Assembly: GCA_029891345.1 (NCBI GenBank)
Contig: CM057006.1
Coordinates: 44,998,556 to 45,062,555 of the forward strand
Direction: 5' to 3'
Origin: Dryococelus australis
Taxonomy: Eukaryota; Arthropoda; Insecta; Phasmatodea; Phasmatidae
DNA: 64,000 bases
Shown here: piece after piece, positions 21,104 to 31,705 of the stretch
Layout of the letters: each line of letters opens with the position of its first letter
Numbering within the stretch: the stretch's first letter is position 1
Notes under the pieces: model-generated
Database searches by the model: none
Seen by the model: the letters and a program-made list of their open reading frames with translations, nothing else
Told to the model about the DNA's origin: nothing
Position numbers and translations under genes: made by a program

Positions 21104-22427
21104 ACACATTTCTTCAGAATATTTTTCCCTGCTGCACAAAACCATTTTTCAGTGTTACAAATACATATACAGTAATCATCGTGCACTTTATTTATGAAGA
21201 TGAAGTTTTTCCCCCCTTGTTATTCGATCTTGGCTCTCTCAATCCTATGATGAAATAAGAGTGTTTAGTGTTCATCTGTGTGTATTCAATTAGTGTTGAG
21301 AGCTCTTTTCCAGGCACGCTGCGGTGTGTTCATACGGGATGGCTAGAATCGGGGACAACGGGGAAAACAGGTTAAAAGCCAGGAGAGATTACATTTATGA
21401 ACAGTCAGGAAACATCAGGGAAATTTGATTGGGGTCAGGCAAGTTAGATAAATAGTTAAATGTATTTTGTAAGAAAAGAAATACGTATTGTAGCACTTTT
21501 ACCGCATGCCGTCTCATGAATCGTACTATTGCTTTCGTTTATTCCACCTTTGTAAGGGACAATTTTGTTGCTGTATATGTAATCATAACTGTTGATATAA
21601 ATTCTTTCTTGGCTGAACACTTTTTTGTTAATAGAGTAAGCACTGGGATAGTTTAAAGTATTATTTTATATGCAATCTTAAGACTCTGCAAATAAAATGT
21701 TTTCAGAAATAATAATTTGAACACTTTTTGTGTTTCTCATTGAATTAATACACTGTGTTGTCTCTCTTCCTGTATCATTACTTTATTTCCGGCCATGAGA
21801 AAGCTAGTATTTATCCTTATATGTTAACTTTTTTTTTCATGCGACATTTCCTAATTTATTTTTAGTCTTTCATAAATGAAATTGTTACTGCATAGGAAAG
21901 AACACGTAAATTAAGTCTATAGTAATGGTATCGATAAAAAATGTTTACTTTTTATATGGAAACAACATAACGATAATGAAAATTTTCGCTACGTTTGTTG
22001 GTCATGGAAAGGTCAGGGAGTTAGTTTGTTATAAGGATACTGCTGGCCATCCTGTACGCAAGCACAGTGTTGCATAGTATTTGCCTGGGTAATGGCGACT
22101 TCTCCAGTCTTCGAAGGCAGTACAGTCGGTCGGTCGTTCCGCGCGGCGGACCTGGAATTGGGGCAGTCGGTACTGCGGGTAACTCGCCGGCTACAGTCTT
22201 GTCTCGGGTACGAAGGCCACTGTTTGGAAGCTGTAAGGTACAGCGCCAGTATTGACGACGACGTTGTACTTTCACCTGAGCTGTTCCCACGCATCCACAC
22301 CACGGTGTTTGCTTCGTTAATTCGACACAAAATGGCCTTGACGGACCCACTCCTATTCACAGAAAATAATGATGTTCTGCCTGCCACACAAATGTCAAAA
22401 AGCGGCATGCTTAGCCGTGACAGGATA
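21104..22427. other. Unassigned 1.3 kb
   Basis: AT-rich. Between 22067 and 22430 the sequence is CpG-richer and open on both strands. The 112-codon plus frame from 22092 (start GGTAATGGCGAC) has mixed composition but no recognisable domain and runs up to the edge of a B element. A small CpG island or exon is possible. Confidence 0.3.
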
Positions 22428-22803
22428 TAAAGGCTGTTCACGATAAAGTGAGCACTTTCGAAATCGACTGAGTGACATTCTCCCAGTAAAGTTGGTGACG
22501 ATGGATGGGAAGTAGTTCCTTAGAATAATGTTGAATAAAATGCGTTCCGTAACCATTTGTGATAACTTAAATTATTTCTTTAGCTTTCTGTTATTTTAAT
22601 GCATCGAATTGTATAAATGAGCAGATTTGTAAAATATTTACTTTTCCAATAATTTCACAGTTTAACTTGGCCGACGCATGAATAAAGTGCTGAGGCCCAT
22701 GGCAATGTTAATTTTACATGATGCGGAATAATACACAACGTGCATATAAGTAGATCTTAAGCAGGGCTTTCAAAAGTGTTCATTTTACCGTGAATAGCCT
22801 ATA
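22428..22803 (+). mobile_element. Family B MITE with internal deletion
   Basis: TATAAAGGCTGTTCACGATA to TTTTACCGTGAATAGCCTATA. After GAGCACTTTCGAAATCGA it jumps to CTGAGTGACATTCTCCCAGT, so about 50 bp between these landmarks is missing. The rest follows B normally. Confidence 0.9.
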
Positions 22804-24018
22804 CCAACTGTAGAGCGTCCGACTGTTAGATTGCAGTGCAGTGTGGATGGCACGCACTGTTGCCATATTACTGCAGTTTTGCGACCTAACTGGCATGCTG
22901 AATAACAAATCAGTGGCGAAGGTGACAGCCCGATTAAGAGATCTGTCTACATCCCTGACAACTCGTGAGTGTCCAATCCTGCGACGCTAACCTAAGCGGC
23001 TCCTTTGAAACTGTAAAGTATGAGAAACCCGATCATTGTGCTTGTAAGGCGCGTAAGCAACGTAGAATGGGTTGGTTATTTTTTTTCGTGGCTGCTAAAT
23101 ATATCTTATCAGGCAACAGCGCACGCAGGAACAAGGACAGCTTTAACTACAGGAATCGTGTATTGGGAAGAGAGTGTGAATAGAATGTCCATTCCACTGC
23201 GCACTGCAATATCTCTGTAGACGTTGTAGGTGCGCCATGTTGGTTTCGCCTTCAGATCGCGTTGGGCGTTCTGCACGCTCCTGAACGCGGTCACATCCTC
23301 CCGAGATTTATTGATTGCACCCGGAAGTCGTCTTACCTATTGGGTGAGACCTGAAACATTCGCTGTATTTTTTTTTATTACAGGTTATACTTTAAGGATA
23401 TTATACAATATATATTCTGTGAAGTTATGGTTTGGCTCTTGAAGTCTATGATAATTCCAAATAACTGCAATTTTGCGGGTCCTACTTTTTTGTCACCAAT
23501 TGAGGAATGTAAAAAAAATATATTTAGCTGTGGTAATACGCCATAGCTTACTGCCATATGTTTAAACACCCCTTTAATATGCTAGGTTTAAAATTTATAA
23601 TAAATATATGCGTAGCTTGAAAAAAAATTACATTTAGTTATTCTAGGCGTTGTTTTGCGTGTTCGTTAACAAAATATTACTTTTTAAATTCGAGATTTTT
23701 GATGAAGTTTTAGACTATGCTAACCTTCACTTACATGATCGACTCTTGCCCTGTAAACAAATATCAAGTGTGTGGTGGCATTTGAACTTGACTCGAGAGC
23801 CCTTCGGGATGTGGCTGACGAGTTGTTGGACACTTGACTCCATACGTACGTATCAAAACTTAAGGATTTAAGGGTGTTGGTCACCAAAATGTTATTTGAT
23901 TCTTGCACGAAACACCGTTCATCTTCTAGACATTAATTGTAAGTACCGTTTCATCGCATAACATGTTTTTAGATCACACAGTTTTTGCACCATGGCATGT
24001 TGAAATCACGATTCTAGT
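22804..24018. other. Unassigned 1.2 kb
   Basis: No repeat family recognised. Overlapping frames at 22965-23294 on both strands have no recognisable domain. Confidence 0.35.
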
Positions 24019-24395
24019 ATCGTCTATTTGTGGTTTCTTCACACTTTTTGAATTAAATATTCCATGTATCACAAGCGTTTTATACCTCTGTTAACATGGA
24101 AGTATCTTTTTTTTTTCTCGATAAATTGAAGTTTTGCCATTATTTTATTTATAAATTATATTTAATTTATAATATATGGATAGAAACAGTGAGAAAACAT
24201 GTGTTGGTAGCTATTAGAAAGAAATAATTCTCATGCAAAATATAATTACTACTGAGTGCGCACGAATTCGGTGCGGGGTCTTTTGGTTTAATTTTGTAGG
24301 CTTGGTTAAGGTTAGTTTGCACGAGGCGGAGGAATATCGTGGAAGTAGCACTTTAGCAGGGCTTCAGAAAAGTGTGAAGTAACAGTGAATGGGAT
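24019..24395 (-). mobile_element. Family C MITE, near full length
   Basis: TATCGTCTATTTGTGGTTTC at the left, then CACTTTTTGAATTAAATATT, CATGTATCACAAGCGTTTTA, CTGAGTGCGCACGAATTCGG, GCACGAGGCGGAGGAATATC, AGCAGGGCTTCAGAAAAGTG and AAGTAACAGTGAATGGG at the right. Confidence 0.88.
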
Positions 24396-25190
24396 GTAGT
24401 TTTGGGACGTAGAAAATGGCGACCGAAATAATTAACAGGAAATTTAACGAGGGCGACTGAAAGTTTACTTCAATTCAATTTAAGGTATGCGTAGCAACAC
24501 ATATTTTACACAAAAATTATAGATTGCTACACATCAAAAACATACAAAAATGATATTTTAAAGCAATGTTTAAAATTTGTGAAAACATTTCATAGCGCGA
24601 TTTTTAAAGACCTCTTAAAGTAACTCATTCTAGCTCTTTTTCAGTGTGAATTATTTAATTTGCGTGAGCTTCTTTATTTGTATGTCGCAAAATAAATTAT
24701 AATTTTGATAGGCTACGGTGTAAAAAATATGCAGCGTAATTCTTTTTTATGCGAGGAAATAGTACTCGAGTTCTGTTTACAATTTGAACCGCATTTCGTA
24801 ACAAATAAAAATTTATGTATTTTTCGGTGACCAGCACCTTTTAGTCCACTGTCAAATGTTATCAAATGCTTCAGTTCTAATTGCATCCATTTGATATATT
24901 TTTTCGTACATAATATTACATAGATATTGGACAAGTCTTACAAATATCATAATATAAGTTTACAACGAACATTATACTTATTCAAACTGGATGTCACAAA
25001 CAAATACATAATACGTCAACTTTTTTCTTCATCTTATCTGTGGTGGGGTACCAGTGTCAAGCAACATGTCTTCATTACACCGAAACAATTATAAAAGGCG
25101 GCCAGGAAAAGGGAGGTAAGATATGTGCGGAATGGAATAATACAGTTGCGAACGTAGATGTGTAGATCCCGGTTGATCGCGTTTAGCAGT
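24396..25190. other. Unassigned AT-rich sequence
   Basis: Includes AAAATGGCGACCGAAATAAT at 24415, whose frame closes after 14 codons without a splice donor. Nothing else recognised. Confidence 0.35.
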
Positions 25191-25194
25191 TCGC

Positions 25195-25480
25195 AGAGCG
25201 CACCTTGTCGCTCGCGTCTGGCCACGTGACTGCAGGAACGAGTTTTTCGCGAGCGACATGCGCGAGCGGTGACGTCAGAACGGCGGAACGCCCCACCTCC
25301 CCTCGGCGGCCGCTCCCACAGCCTCCGACGGCGGCGGCGGCGGCAGCTCGACCGTGACGGGATGAAAGTGAAGCAGTGGCGTAATGCCGCTGCAACTGCC
25401 AACTATTGCCCAGGTCCGCGCCAGTTGCTCTGACTCAGCCGTGACGTGTTGAGCTCGCCGGAGTTCCGTCAGCTTCTCCA
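25195..25480. other. CpG-rich island
   Basis: Strongly GC- and CpG-rich against an AT-rich background. Holds GGTGACGTCAGAA (a CRE) near 25270 and a CGG trinucleotide run at 25328-25346 (encoding an arginine run in the minus-strand frame over 25034-25402). Several frames are open at once, as expected of GC-rich DNA. A promoter-type CpG island is a reasonable reading; no exon is supported. Confidence 0.4.
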
Positions 25481-25522
25481 CACTTGAACCACAAAAATAA
25501 TTTAAGTGAAAACGGATTATAG

Positions 25523-25927
25523 TACAGGGTAAGTTCTTTAAAAGATGCCCCGTGGGACGTGTGTGTAAGCTATAGCTCTACCTACATATGGCATAAACAA
25601 GCTACTGGAGGATTATGTGATATTTAATGCGTGATCAAATTATCATAGCAAGTATGAAAAGCCTGCTCTTCCTGTACACCTATCCTCAAGAGACTAAGCT
25701 TATGCATTTATGACCTAACTACGTAAACAACCCAGGTTATATTTATCTGTGTAATATCCTGCACGAGACACACATAATACCTAAACAAAATACCTAGAGT
25801 AGGTGCTGGGGCCGCCATTGACCTCGAGGCAGATGTGCAGACGACATCAAAAGTTGTGAAAGGCACGGGGGAGTACATGCTGCGAGATGGCATCCCACGG
25901 AGCCTCTTTTAAAGGACTCACCCTGTA
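25523..25927. mobile_element. Mariner-like MITE with about 36-bp TIRs
   Basis: TACAGGGTAAGTTCTTTAAA at the left is mirrored by TTTAAAGGACTCACCCTGTA at the right, and the match continues inward (AGATGCCCCGTGGGAC against the complement of ATCCCACGGAGCCTCT). TA stands at both outer edges, so the 401-bp element is CAGGGT...ACCCTG with a TA duplication, as in Tc1/mariner. No transposase frame; the short minus-strand frame inside is not coding. Confidence 0.85.
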
Positions 25928-26473
25928 GAAAAACTACACGAAAGGAACAACGCACAGTTTTCATGCGCTCTCAGTGTTATAATACTGTGCATAAGCACTA
26001 TTTATTATAGATTGTTCACGGTAAAGTGAGCACTTCTGAAGCCCTGATTACTTTTTTTGTGCAACCAATGCATATCCTTCCGCCATTTGTTAGTGCGAGT
26101 AATAAATAGTGTGTACATTTCACCATTATCAAAACAAAAATTTCAAGGCCACAATGAAATGCATTTATTGGTTATTATGTCTGATGAGACTGCCTCGAAA
26201 AGTGCTCACTTTACCGTGAACAGTGTATACTAAGCATTACCAACACACCTATTTTCTCATGTTTTTATTAATTTTGCATATAATGAAACAATATAAATTA
26301 CGAATAAAAAACTTATTTAACCAGTGAAAATATATAAATTCTTTAATGTTAACACAAGTATAATACACTTGTGATATAAAATATATTCGGAAAAAGCCAA
26401 ACCGCTGTCGCAAATGGGGTTATTTTTGAAAGGTTTGATACAAAAAGTGTGAAGAAATCGCGAATAAACTGTA
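25928..26473 (+). mobile_element. Family C MITE split by a family A insertion
   Basis: GAAAAACTACACGAAAGGAA, GCGCTCTCAGTGTTATAATA and GCATAAGCACTATTTAT lie left of an A copy at 26008-26227. To the right, CTAAGCATTACCAACACACC continues the C sequence without loss, to GTGTGAAGAAATCGCGAATA. The start of C (the terminal repeat and the CCTCCGCCTCATGC segment) is absent, replaced at the left by the mariner-like MITE. Confidence 0.85.
26008..26227 (+). mobile_element. Family A MITE nested in family C
   Basis: TAGATTGTTCACGGTAAAGT to CTTTACCGTGAACAGTGTA. TA precedes (26006-26007) and follows (26228-26229), and the C sequence joins perfectly across the site. The interior shows GTGTGTACATTTCACCATTA and GGTTATTATGTCTGATGAGA. 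Confidence 0.92.
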
Positions 26474-26835
26474 TTGCCCAAATCTACATTTGGAAATGTC
26501 AGTGCCCCTGAATGAATACTTCCTAAGGTTCTCTCCTGTCTGACACCTGAACTGCGCAGACGCGTGTATCAAGTACACATTTCCACACGAAGCTGTCAAA
26601 TGCGCCTTCGACGTGCTAATGTACGGAAAGAATACACACCTCCAAAGAGGCCTTTTGAGTGCTTTCAGATCGATATGCACATTAGAAATGTTATTTCAGA
26701 GCATGTGAACATATCTGAAAAGGACCTCTCCAAAGCGCTTTGCGCGTTAGATGCTCACAAAAAATACTGGAGGACCGTGCGCTGTACCTCGCTACACACT
26801 CCAGTAAAATTACAGGTCACCACTTAGTTTCATTG
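26474..26835. other. Unassigned sequence
   Basis: Plus and minus frames overlap across 26420-26827; neither has a recognisable domain. Nothing else identified. Confidence 0.35.
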
Positions 26836-27741
26836 GGCAGGATTTACAACCACGTGACAAAAGCCAATCAGAGGTGGACATTAATTCTATCCGTCCCTCA
26901 AAACCTTGGAAAGCTTTAATTTTTGGCGGCCGAACGGATGAAATGACATCCTTCTAAACTTGCACGTTTTGTTACTCGTTCTTCCCGAATTCTTTACAAG
27001 GCCGTGTTAGTGTGTGCAGTGTTTTGTTTTGGTTGTCTTTTGTTTTCATATGTTTATGTAACTGTAAAATGAAATTAAGTTACATTTCCCCTGAAGATTA
27101 ATTGATATGCTATTTCTAATTTTTTACATCGATTAATTTCCGTTATGTACCTGAATGTGCGTTTTGGGTACTTTAAAACACAATACCGCCAAAGATTTTG
27201 ACTTTTTATGGAGATCTTCCCTGTTAGTAAACCGTTTTAGTTTTATTAGTTTGCGGCAATGAACTTACGACGGACGTACGAAGTTTGGTCGTAAACATAG
27301 ACTAAAGATGAGGTAGACCGCGTATTCATCTTCTGCGCATGTACCCAACATTGACCTACCCCAATCCTACACAAATGTCAGTCACATGGTCAACAGTGAT
27401 GAACTTGTTTGTTTACTCTTAATTTTTAAATGACAAGCACTGTTATATTAATAAAATACCTTTACAATTTAACCCAAAAGCATTACAAACTGGTCAGAGA
27501 AAGTATAAAAACTTCTCAAACCACTTATTTACAATACAGTTTTCTAACCTAAAATCCAAACCACGCCGTTTACGCTATACGTGTTGGCGGAAAAGCTGTT
27601 TAATGCTGGGACACTGAGATCGGTTGTGCGCAGCCGGCGAGATCGGTCTACCTCCTCTTTAGTCTATGGTTGTAAATCGCTCGGCTGGGAGACGGACGCA
27701 TGTACGACGGACGGACGCGAAGGGCTATTGTAAATCCTGCC
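26836..27741. mobile_element. Element K copy 1: GGCAGGATTTACAA-ended element
   Basis: GGCAGGATTTACAACCACG at the left faces TATTGTAAATCCTGCC at the right. TTA follows and TTG precedes, which would be a TTA duplication with one change (Harbinger-like TWA). A separate 373-bp element (J) with its own duplication sits inside. Without it, K is about 525 bp, close to the 520 bp of the similar element at 52567. No transposase frame. Confidence 0.6.
27296..27668. mobile_element. Element J: nested TIR element, 8-bp duplication
   Basis: CATAGACTAAAGA then GAGGTAGACCG at the left is mirrored by CGGTCTACCTC then TCTTTAGTCTATG at the right. The flanks GTCGTAAA (27288-27295) and GTTGTAAA (27669-27676) are the same 8-mer with one difference. 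Eight-base duplications are typical of hAT elements, although the CATAG ends are not canonical for hAT. Non-coding. Confidence 0.7.
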
Positions 27742-27881
27742 TTAGACGAGAACGCTGTACGCCAGTTCATATCCTTGGGCTTAGTGGCGATGGCGCACTA
27801 GATGCGCGCAACAGTTGTCACCCTTATCGCATCTTCTGTACTTCTCGGTTTTAGACGGGGAAAAAGGTAGACGGGCGACTT

Positions 27882-27975
27882 AACTGACACGCTGCCTGGC
27901 GTGCTCTCAAGTAAAGTTGGCAGCGATGGAATGAAAAAGCGCTTGATGTCTTAACGTTGTGTTAAAGGTGTAACG
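27882..27975 (+). mobile_element. Family B MITE, internal fragment
   Basis: ACTGACACGCTGCCTGGCGT, CTCAAGTAAAGTTGGCAGCG, ATGTCTTAACGTTGTGTTAA match the middle of B (GCACTGAGTGACATGC, CCCAGTAAAGTTGGTAACG, ATATCTTAACGTCGAATAAA). A full B copy begins 33 bp later. Confidence 0.55.
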
Positions 27976-28008
27976 TTTTGGACTTTGAATCGGTCTATAT
28001 TATTCATG

Positions 28009-28408
28009 TAAAGGCTGCCCACGGTAAAGTGAACACTTTAGAAATCAACCCTAGAAAATTGTTCACTGTCCCTACCTGCGTGCATTTTTAACGGCACAGT
28101 AAAATTGGTAACGATGGAGGGTTTGTAGTTCCATGTCTAAGCTTTGAATGAAAAGTGTTTGGTAAACATTTGTCAATACTACATTGATTAATTTTTCTTT
28201 CTGATTTTTTTAATGCATATATGCTTGGATTATAAAATTTGTAAAATATCAATTTATATAATAACTCTAGCTTCCCTTTACTAAAGCATGAATAAATATG
28301 TCCTCGGCAATGTTGATTTTACATGTGGCTGAAGGATACACAATGTGCCTACAAGTAGATCTAAGCAGGGCGTTCAAAAGTGCTCAGTTTATCGTGAACA
28401 GCTTTTAT
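28009..28408 (+). mobile_element. Family B MITE, full length
   Basis: TAAAGGCTGCCCACGGTAAA to TTTATCGTGAACAGCTTTTA. The interior follows B with a short deletion at the GGGCGCACTGAG segment (AACGGCACAGTAAAATTGGT). Confidence 0.88.
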
Positions 28409-28670
28409 ATGGCTGCCAGCTTACAGCATGTGTGCGTTTTTAGTACAGTACCGAGCCAAAAGTACCAAAAACGGCATGTTCTTAAATTCCCCAGTGTTCT
28501 TGTATGAGACTTCGCGGTTCGAAGTTCGCATGTCAGGGCTCTTTCAATACACACAGAAAAAAAATCCGTTTAATTTATTTGGTTGTTTATTCTGAAGTTC
28601 AGCTTCGGTACATAACTGTATCAATGGAATGAGTGGTATTATCTTTCCACGAAACCCAAATAGGACTATT
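28409..28670. other. Unassigned sequence
   Basis: No frame or repeat family recognised. Confidence 0.35.
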
Positions 28671-28855
28671 ATAGGTTATTCATGGTAAAGTGAGCACTTT
28701 TTACAGCCCTCTATTTGGAGTAATAGTCAATAAATATGTAATTTTTAGCCTTAGAAGTTAACTTTCGAGTGCGGTGGAATATACGCTTTATTACTTACAT
28801 ACCAATATTTATTTAGAAAGGTTTTTTAAAGAATAAAACATGGCGGAACGGAAGC
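28671..28855 (-). mobile_element. Family A MITE, 3'-truncated
   Basis: TATAGGTTATTCATGGTAAA, GAGTAATAGTCAATAAATAT, GAGTGCGGTGGAATATACGC, AAAACATGGCGGAACGGAAG. It stops where the final 50 bp and second terminal repeat should be, at a T-rich run. Confidence 0.85.
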
Positions 28856-29756
28856 AGTTTTTTTTTTGCGAACAAGTAGCGACGTTTCAGGTACTGGCAT
28901 TTCGGGCCAAATTTTTGGAACTATCGGAATAATTACGCTAGCGGATTGATCCAGTATTTCCATTCCGGTAGCGAGTGTCGTAATGCTAGAATACGTATTT
29001 TTTAAAACAAAAGTAGCAGCAGTCTGAATGAAATGTATCGGAATTTCAAACAATCCATATAACTACGTGGCTTCGTTGCATTTCGTCTCTCATCGACGCC
29101 GGACCTATCATGTTGGGATGTGAAAATTAATTTTATAATACAGAAATATTTTTTACTGTATAAAAGGTTTCACTCAATTTATGTCTTTGAAAATATACAA
29201 ACATGTGTATCGTGGTGACGAGCCTTGTACTTTTATGATACCAAAGAACGTAGGTTTACACATAAGTTTGGTTGTTATCAGTAACATATATATTAATTAT
29301 ATTTAACATATTTTTCATTTATTTGGTTTGTGTTGCAGGTTTTTTAAGCTTAAATTATATTATTTCTTAAAGTTTAATATAGACTTATCAGAAATTTTGA
29401 TATTTTCCACATTTGTACAACTAGGTACTTGTAGAATAATAAAATAATTTATTAATATATACAGCAAATCTTATATAATTTTTTTTCGTCAAATATAAAT
29501 TATTTTATGCCGTTGTATTCCGGTGAATATTTTTCTGATAAAAATATAATAAATTCAGTATGTTTTGGTTGTCACACGTGTGTGTGATAGTACATTTTGT
29601 CGAGTATCAGACCACCTCAATATGTGAGAAAAAAATTCGTATACACAGCTGCCTAGCTTCTTATATATTTAAGTTCTTTTGAAAGTAAATTTTTAGTGCA
29701 AAATTAACATTATTAATTTTATATTTTAACCGTTTAGTGTTAAGAGTGAAGATATT
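28856..29756. other. Unassigned AT-rich 0.9 kb
   Basis: The 75-codon minus-strand frame at 28826-29053 has no recognisable domain. The remainder is very AT-rich. Confidence 0.35.
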
Positions 29757-29962
29757 TAGGCGACTCTTAACAGCGAGGTGTTGAGCAGCGCCGGAACGAA
29801 AGGGCGGGGAAACGGGAAATCCCCGAGAAAACCCGCCGACCAGTGGCATCGTCCGGCACGATTCTCACTTGCGAAAATCCGGGAGTGACCCGGCCGGGGG
29901 TTGAACCTATTTCGCCTTGGTGGGATGCGAGAGGGCTAACCACCCAGCCATCGCGGCCCCTG
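29757..29962 (-). mobile_element. tRNA-derived SINE, family E, copy 2
   Basis: Reverse-complement copy: GAGCAGCGCCGGAACGAAAG, GGGAAATCCCCGAGAAAACC, GGCATCGTCCGGCACGATTC, then the tRNA-like head reversed (CCGGGGGTTGAACC... to GCTAACCACCCAGCCATCGC, GGCCCC). The B-box reads GGTTCAACCCCCGG on the element strand. Confidence 0.85.
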
Positions 29963-30190
29963 TTTAGTGTTATGATTTACTTGATATTCACATCATTCCT
30001 ACCAGTTTTCATGTGCCAACTTAACATTACGTTAGATGCATTTTTCTCAGCTTTTTAAAGTAATTATAATTTGAAATGCGGTAATGGTTCTTAGTTTTTA
30101 CTCTATTTCGTCGATTACACACGCGTGCATGCACACACGCATATTTACGTATATAATGTGTATATATACACATATAATATGTATATGTAC

Positions 30191-30210
30191 ACACACACAT
30201 ATATATATAC

Positions 30211-30275
<65 letters not shown>
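30191..30275. repeat. Compound AC / TA microsatellite
   Basis: ACACACACAT grading into a long TA dinucleotide run. Frames here encode only alternating Ile/Tyr/His and are not genes. Confidence 0.97.
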
Positions 30276-30279
<4 letters not shown>

Positions 30280-30669
30280 CACAAGGGAGTATATGTCTTC
30301 ACGTTTCCGTCTTTGATTTCGATACTTTTCAGCTCGATTTCGGCATAAAATTCCGCTATCGAGTGTTAAAATAATTGACTTTAAGCATTCAGCTAGAGGA
30401 ATTATTCAGACAGTCCCCGGAATTGGGCCCCCGTTCCCTTGTCTCTAGGCAAACTAAATTAATACTTGTTTTATTTAGTCTAGTGTAACAAGAACTCTTT
30501 GACTGAATTCCTTGTGGAATAATTTTTGTGTGTTGGAAATCTGTCAACAGCTTATCTTGCATGTTCTCGTGTGTGGTTTTGATGTCGTATGTGTGTTCCT
30601 TGGCGACACACTTGTGCAGTGGTGTAGGTCCGAACTAATTTTACCGTTTGTTAATCACGTACCCCTATA
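30276..30669. other. Unassigned sequence
   Basis: Nothing recognised; the plus frame from 30512 runs into the C element and LINE fragment beyond. Confidence 0.35.
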
Positions 30670-31287
30670 TAGTCCATTCGCTGTTACTTCCTACTTTTCT
30701 GAAGTCCTACTAACAAATCTTAACAGTGTCGAGAAAATAATAGAGAGACAACACACCACACTTATGCGCACTCAGTGTAATACTATTTTGCATAAGAACT
30801 ATTTCTTACTAGGCATTAGACAACAACTGAATATATTTTCTTTGAATGATAGAATTTCCCAAAAAAAGGGCAAACTGGAAAGACCATGTTCTTAGTATGG
30901 ATAACGACAGATTTCCAAAGCTTGCCTTGGAATACCATCCTATTGGAAGAAGGGATATTGGCCAACCCATGAAGAGATGGTCTGAAATCTGAGGTCGGAA
31001 CACGCTAAGAGCCTATCCATGAAGAGGAAATAATCAAGCAAGCATTAACAACACACCTATTTTCTAACTGTTTTAGTTCGTATCATCGTAGTCAGTTATC
31101 ATTGAAATATAACATAAATAAAATATAAAAACAATGTTAATTTAACCGTAAATAATGTTTTAATGTTAACACAAGTATAAAACGCTGGTGGTAATAAGGT
31201 AATTAGGAAACAGCAGAACATGTCGTACATATTGCCATTTATCAAAGGTTTGATTAAAAACGTGCGAAGAAACCGCGAATAACTGTA
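30670..31287 (+). mobile_element. Family C MITE split by a LINE fragment
   Basis: TAGTCCATTCGCTGTTACTT, CTACTTTTCTGAAGTCCTAC, GCGCACTCAGTGTAATACTA, GAACTATTTCTTACTAGGCA lead to a 223-bp insert at 30819. C resumes with GCATTAACAACACACCTATT and ends GTGCGAAGAAACCGCGAATA. The CCTCCGCCTC segment is replaced by diverged sequence. Confidence 0.85.
30819..31041 (+). pseudogene. 5'-truncated LINE end: C-terminus of a reverse transcriptase protein
   Basis: The insert reads RQQLNIFSLNDRIS in one frame. After a run of seven A it reads RANWKDHVLSMDNDRFPK, ALEYHPIGRRDIGQPMKRW, then SEI and a stop at 30990. The pattern W..H..RM...R.P...Y.P.GRR..G.P..RW is the well-known C-terminal tail of many arthropod non-LTR retrotransposon polymerases. 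The frame is broken at the A run, and almost the whole polymerase is missing. GCATTA stands on both sides (30813-30818, 31042-31047), as expected of target-primed insertion. The 3' part after the stop is very short. Clade (RTE, CR1 or other) not assignable. Confidence 0.8.
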
Positions 31288-31635
31288 CCATGAATCACTC
31301 AACAGGACGCATTTCTGTTGACGGCTTACCGCCTCCACCTAAATGCCACGAGGTATATATGACGCACCACGGCGCCCTAGGCAGCCCGCTGAGTGTGTCA
31401 GGGCGGCGGTGCACAAAGGACTAGCTAACTCTTCGTATTCTTATCCCCGTTGACCTTGGAAAAGGTTTCGGGGGGGGGGGGGGGGACTTGGAGAGCTAGG
31501 AGTACTTGTGCTGACGAGATCCCCGCACTGCGGGTCGGAACAAAAGGCCGCCCGCCGTTAACAGCTTCCATTAGGTTGGCACTTGAGGTGCATGACTGGC
31601 ACTTCGTCGCCGCACAGCAAGAGCCTTTACCCTGT
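31288..31635. other. Unassigned, GC-richer, with a G16 tract
   Basis: Run of 16 G at 31470-31485 and a GC-rich flank. The 125-codon frame from 31450 reads through the G run and into a family A fragment, so it is not a gene. Confidence 0.4.
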
Positions 31636-31705
31636 CCGGTGGAATATACACACCGTGCTTATTACTCGCATGGCAATATTTATTTTAAGTCTTTAAAGGA
31701 TCACT
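31636..31705 (-). mobile_element. Family A MITE, short fragment
   Basis: GTCCGGTGGAATATACACAC, GTGCTTATTACTCGCATGGC, AATATTTATTTTAAGTCTTT match the interior of reverse-orientation A copies such as 54508. Both ends are missing. Confidence 0.6.

Noticed and set aside
22092-22430. 112-codon plus frame with mixed composition
   Set aside because: It has no recognisable domain, the opposite strand is open for longer, and the frame ends at the edge of a B element.
24415-24470. AAAATGGCGACC start with a short natural-looking peptide
   Set aside because: The frame closes after 14 codons and no donor precedes the stop.
30027-30374. Three frames of Ile/Tyr repeats
   Set aside because: They are translations of the TA microsatellite at 30191-30275.
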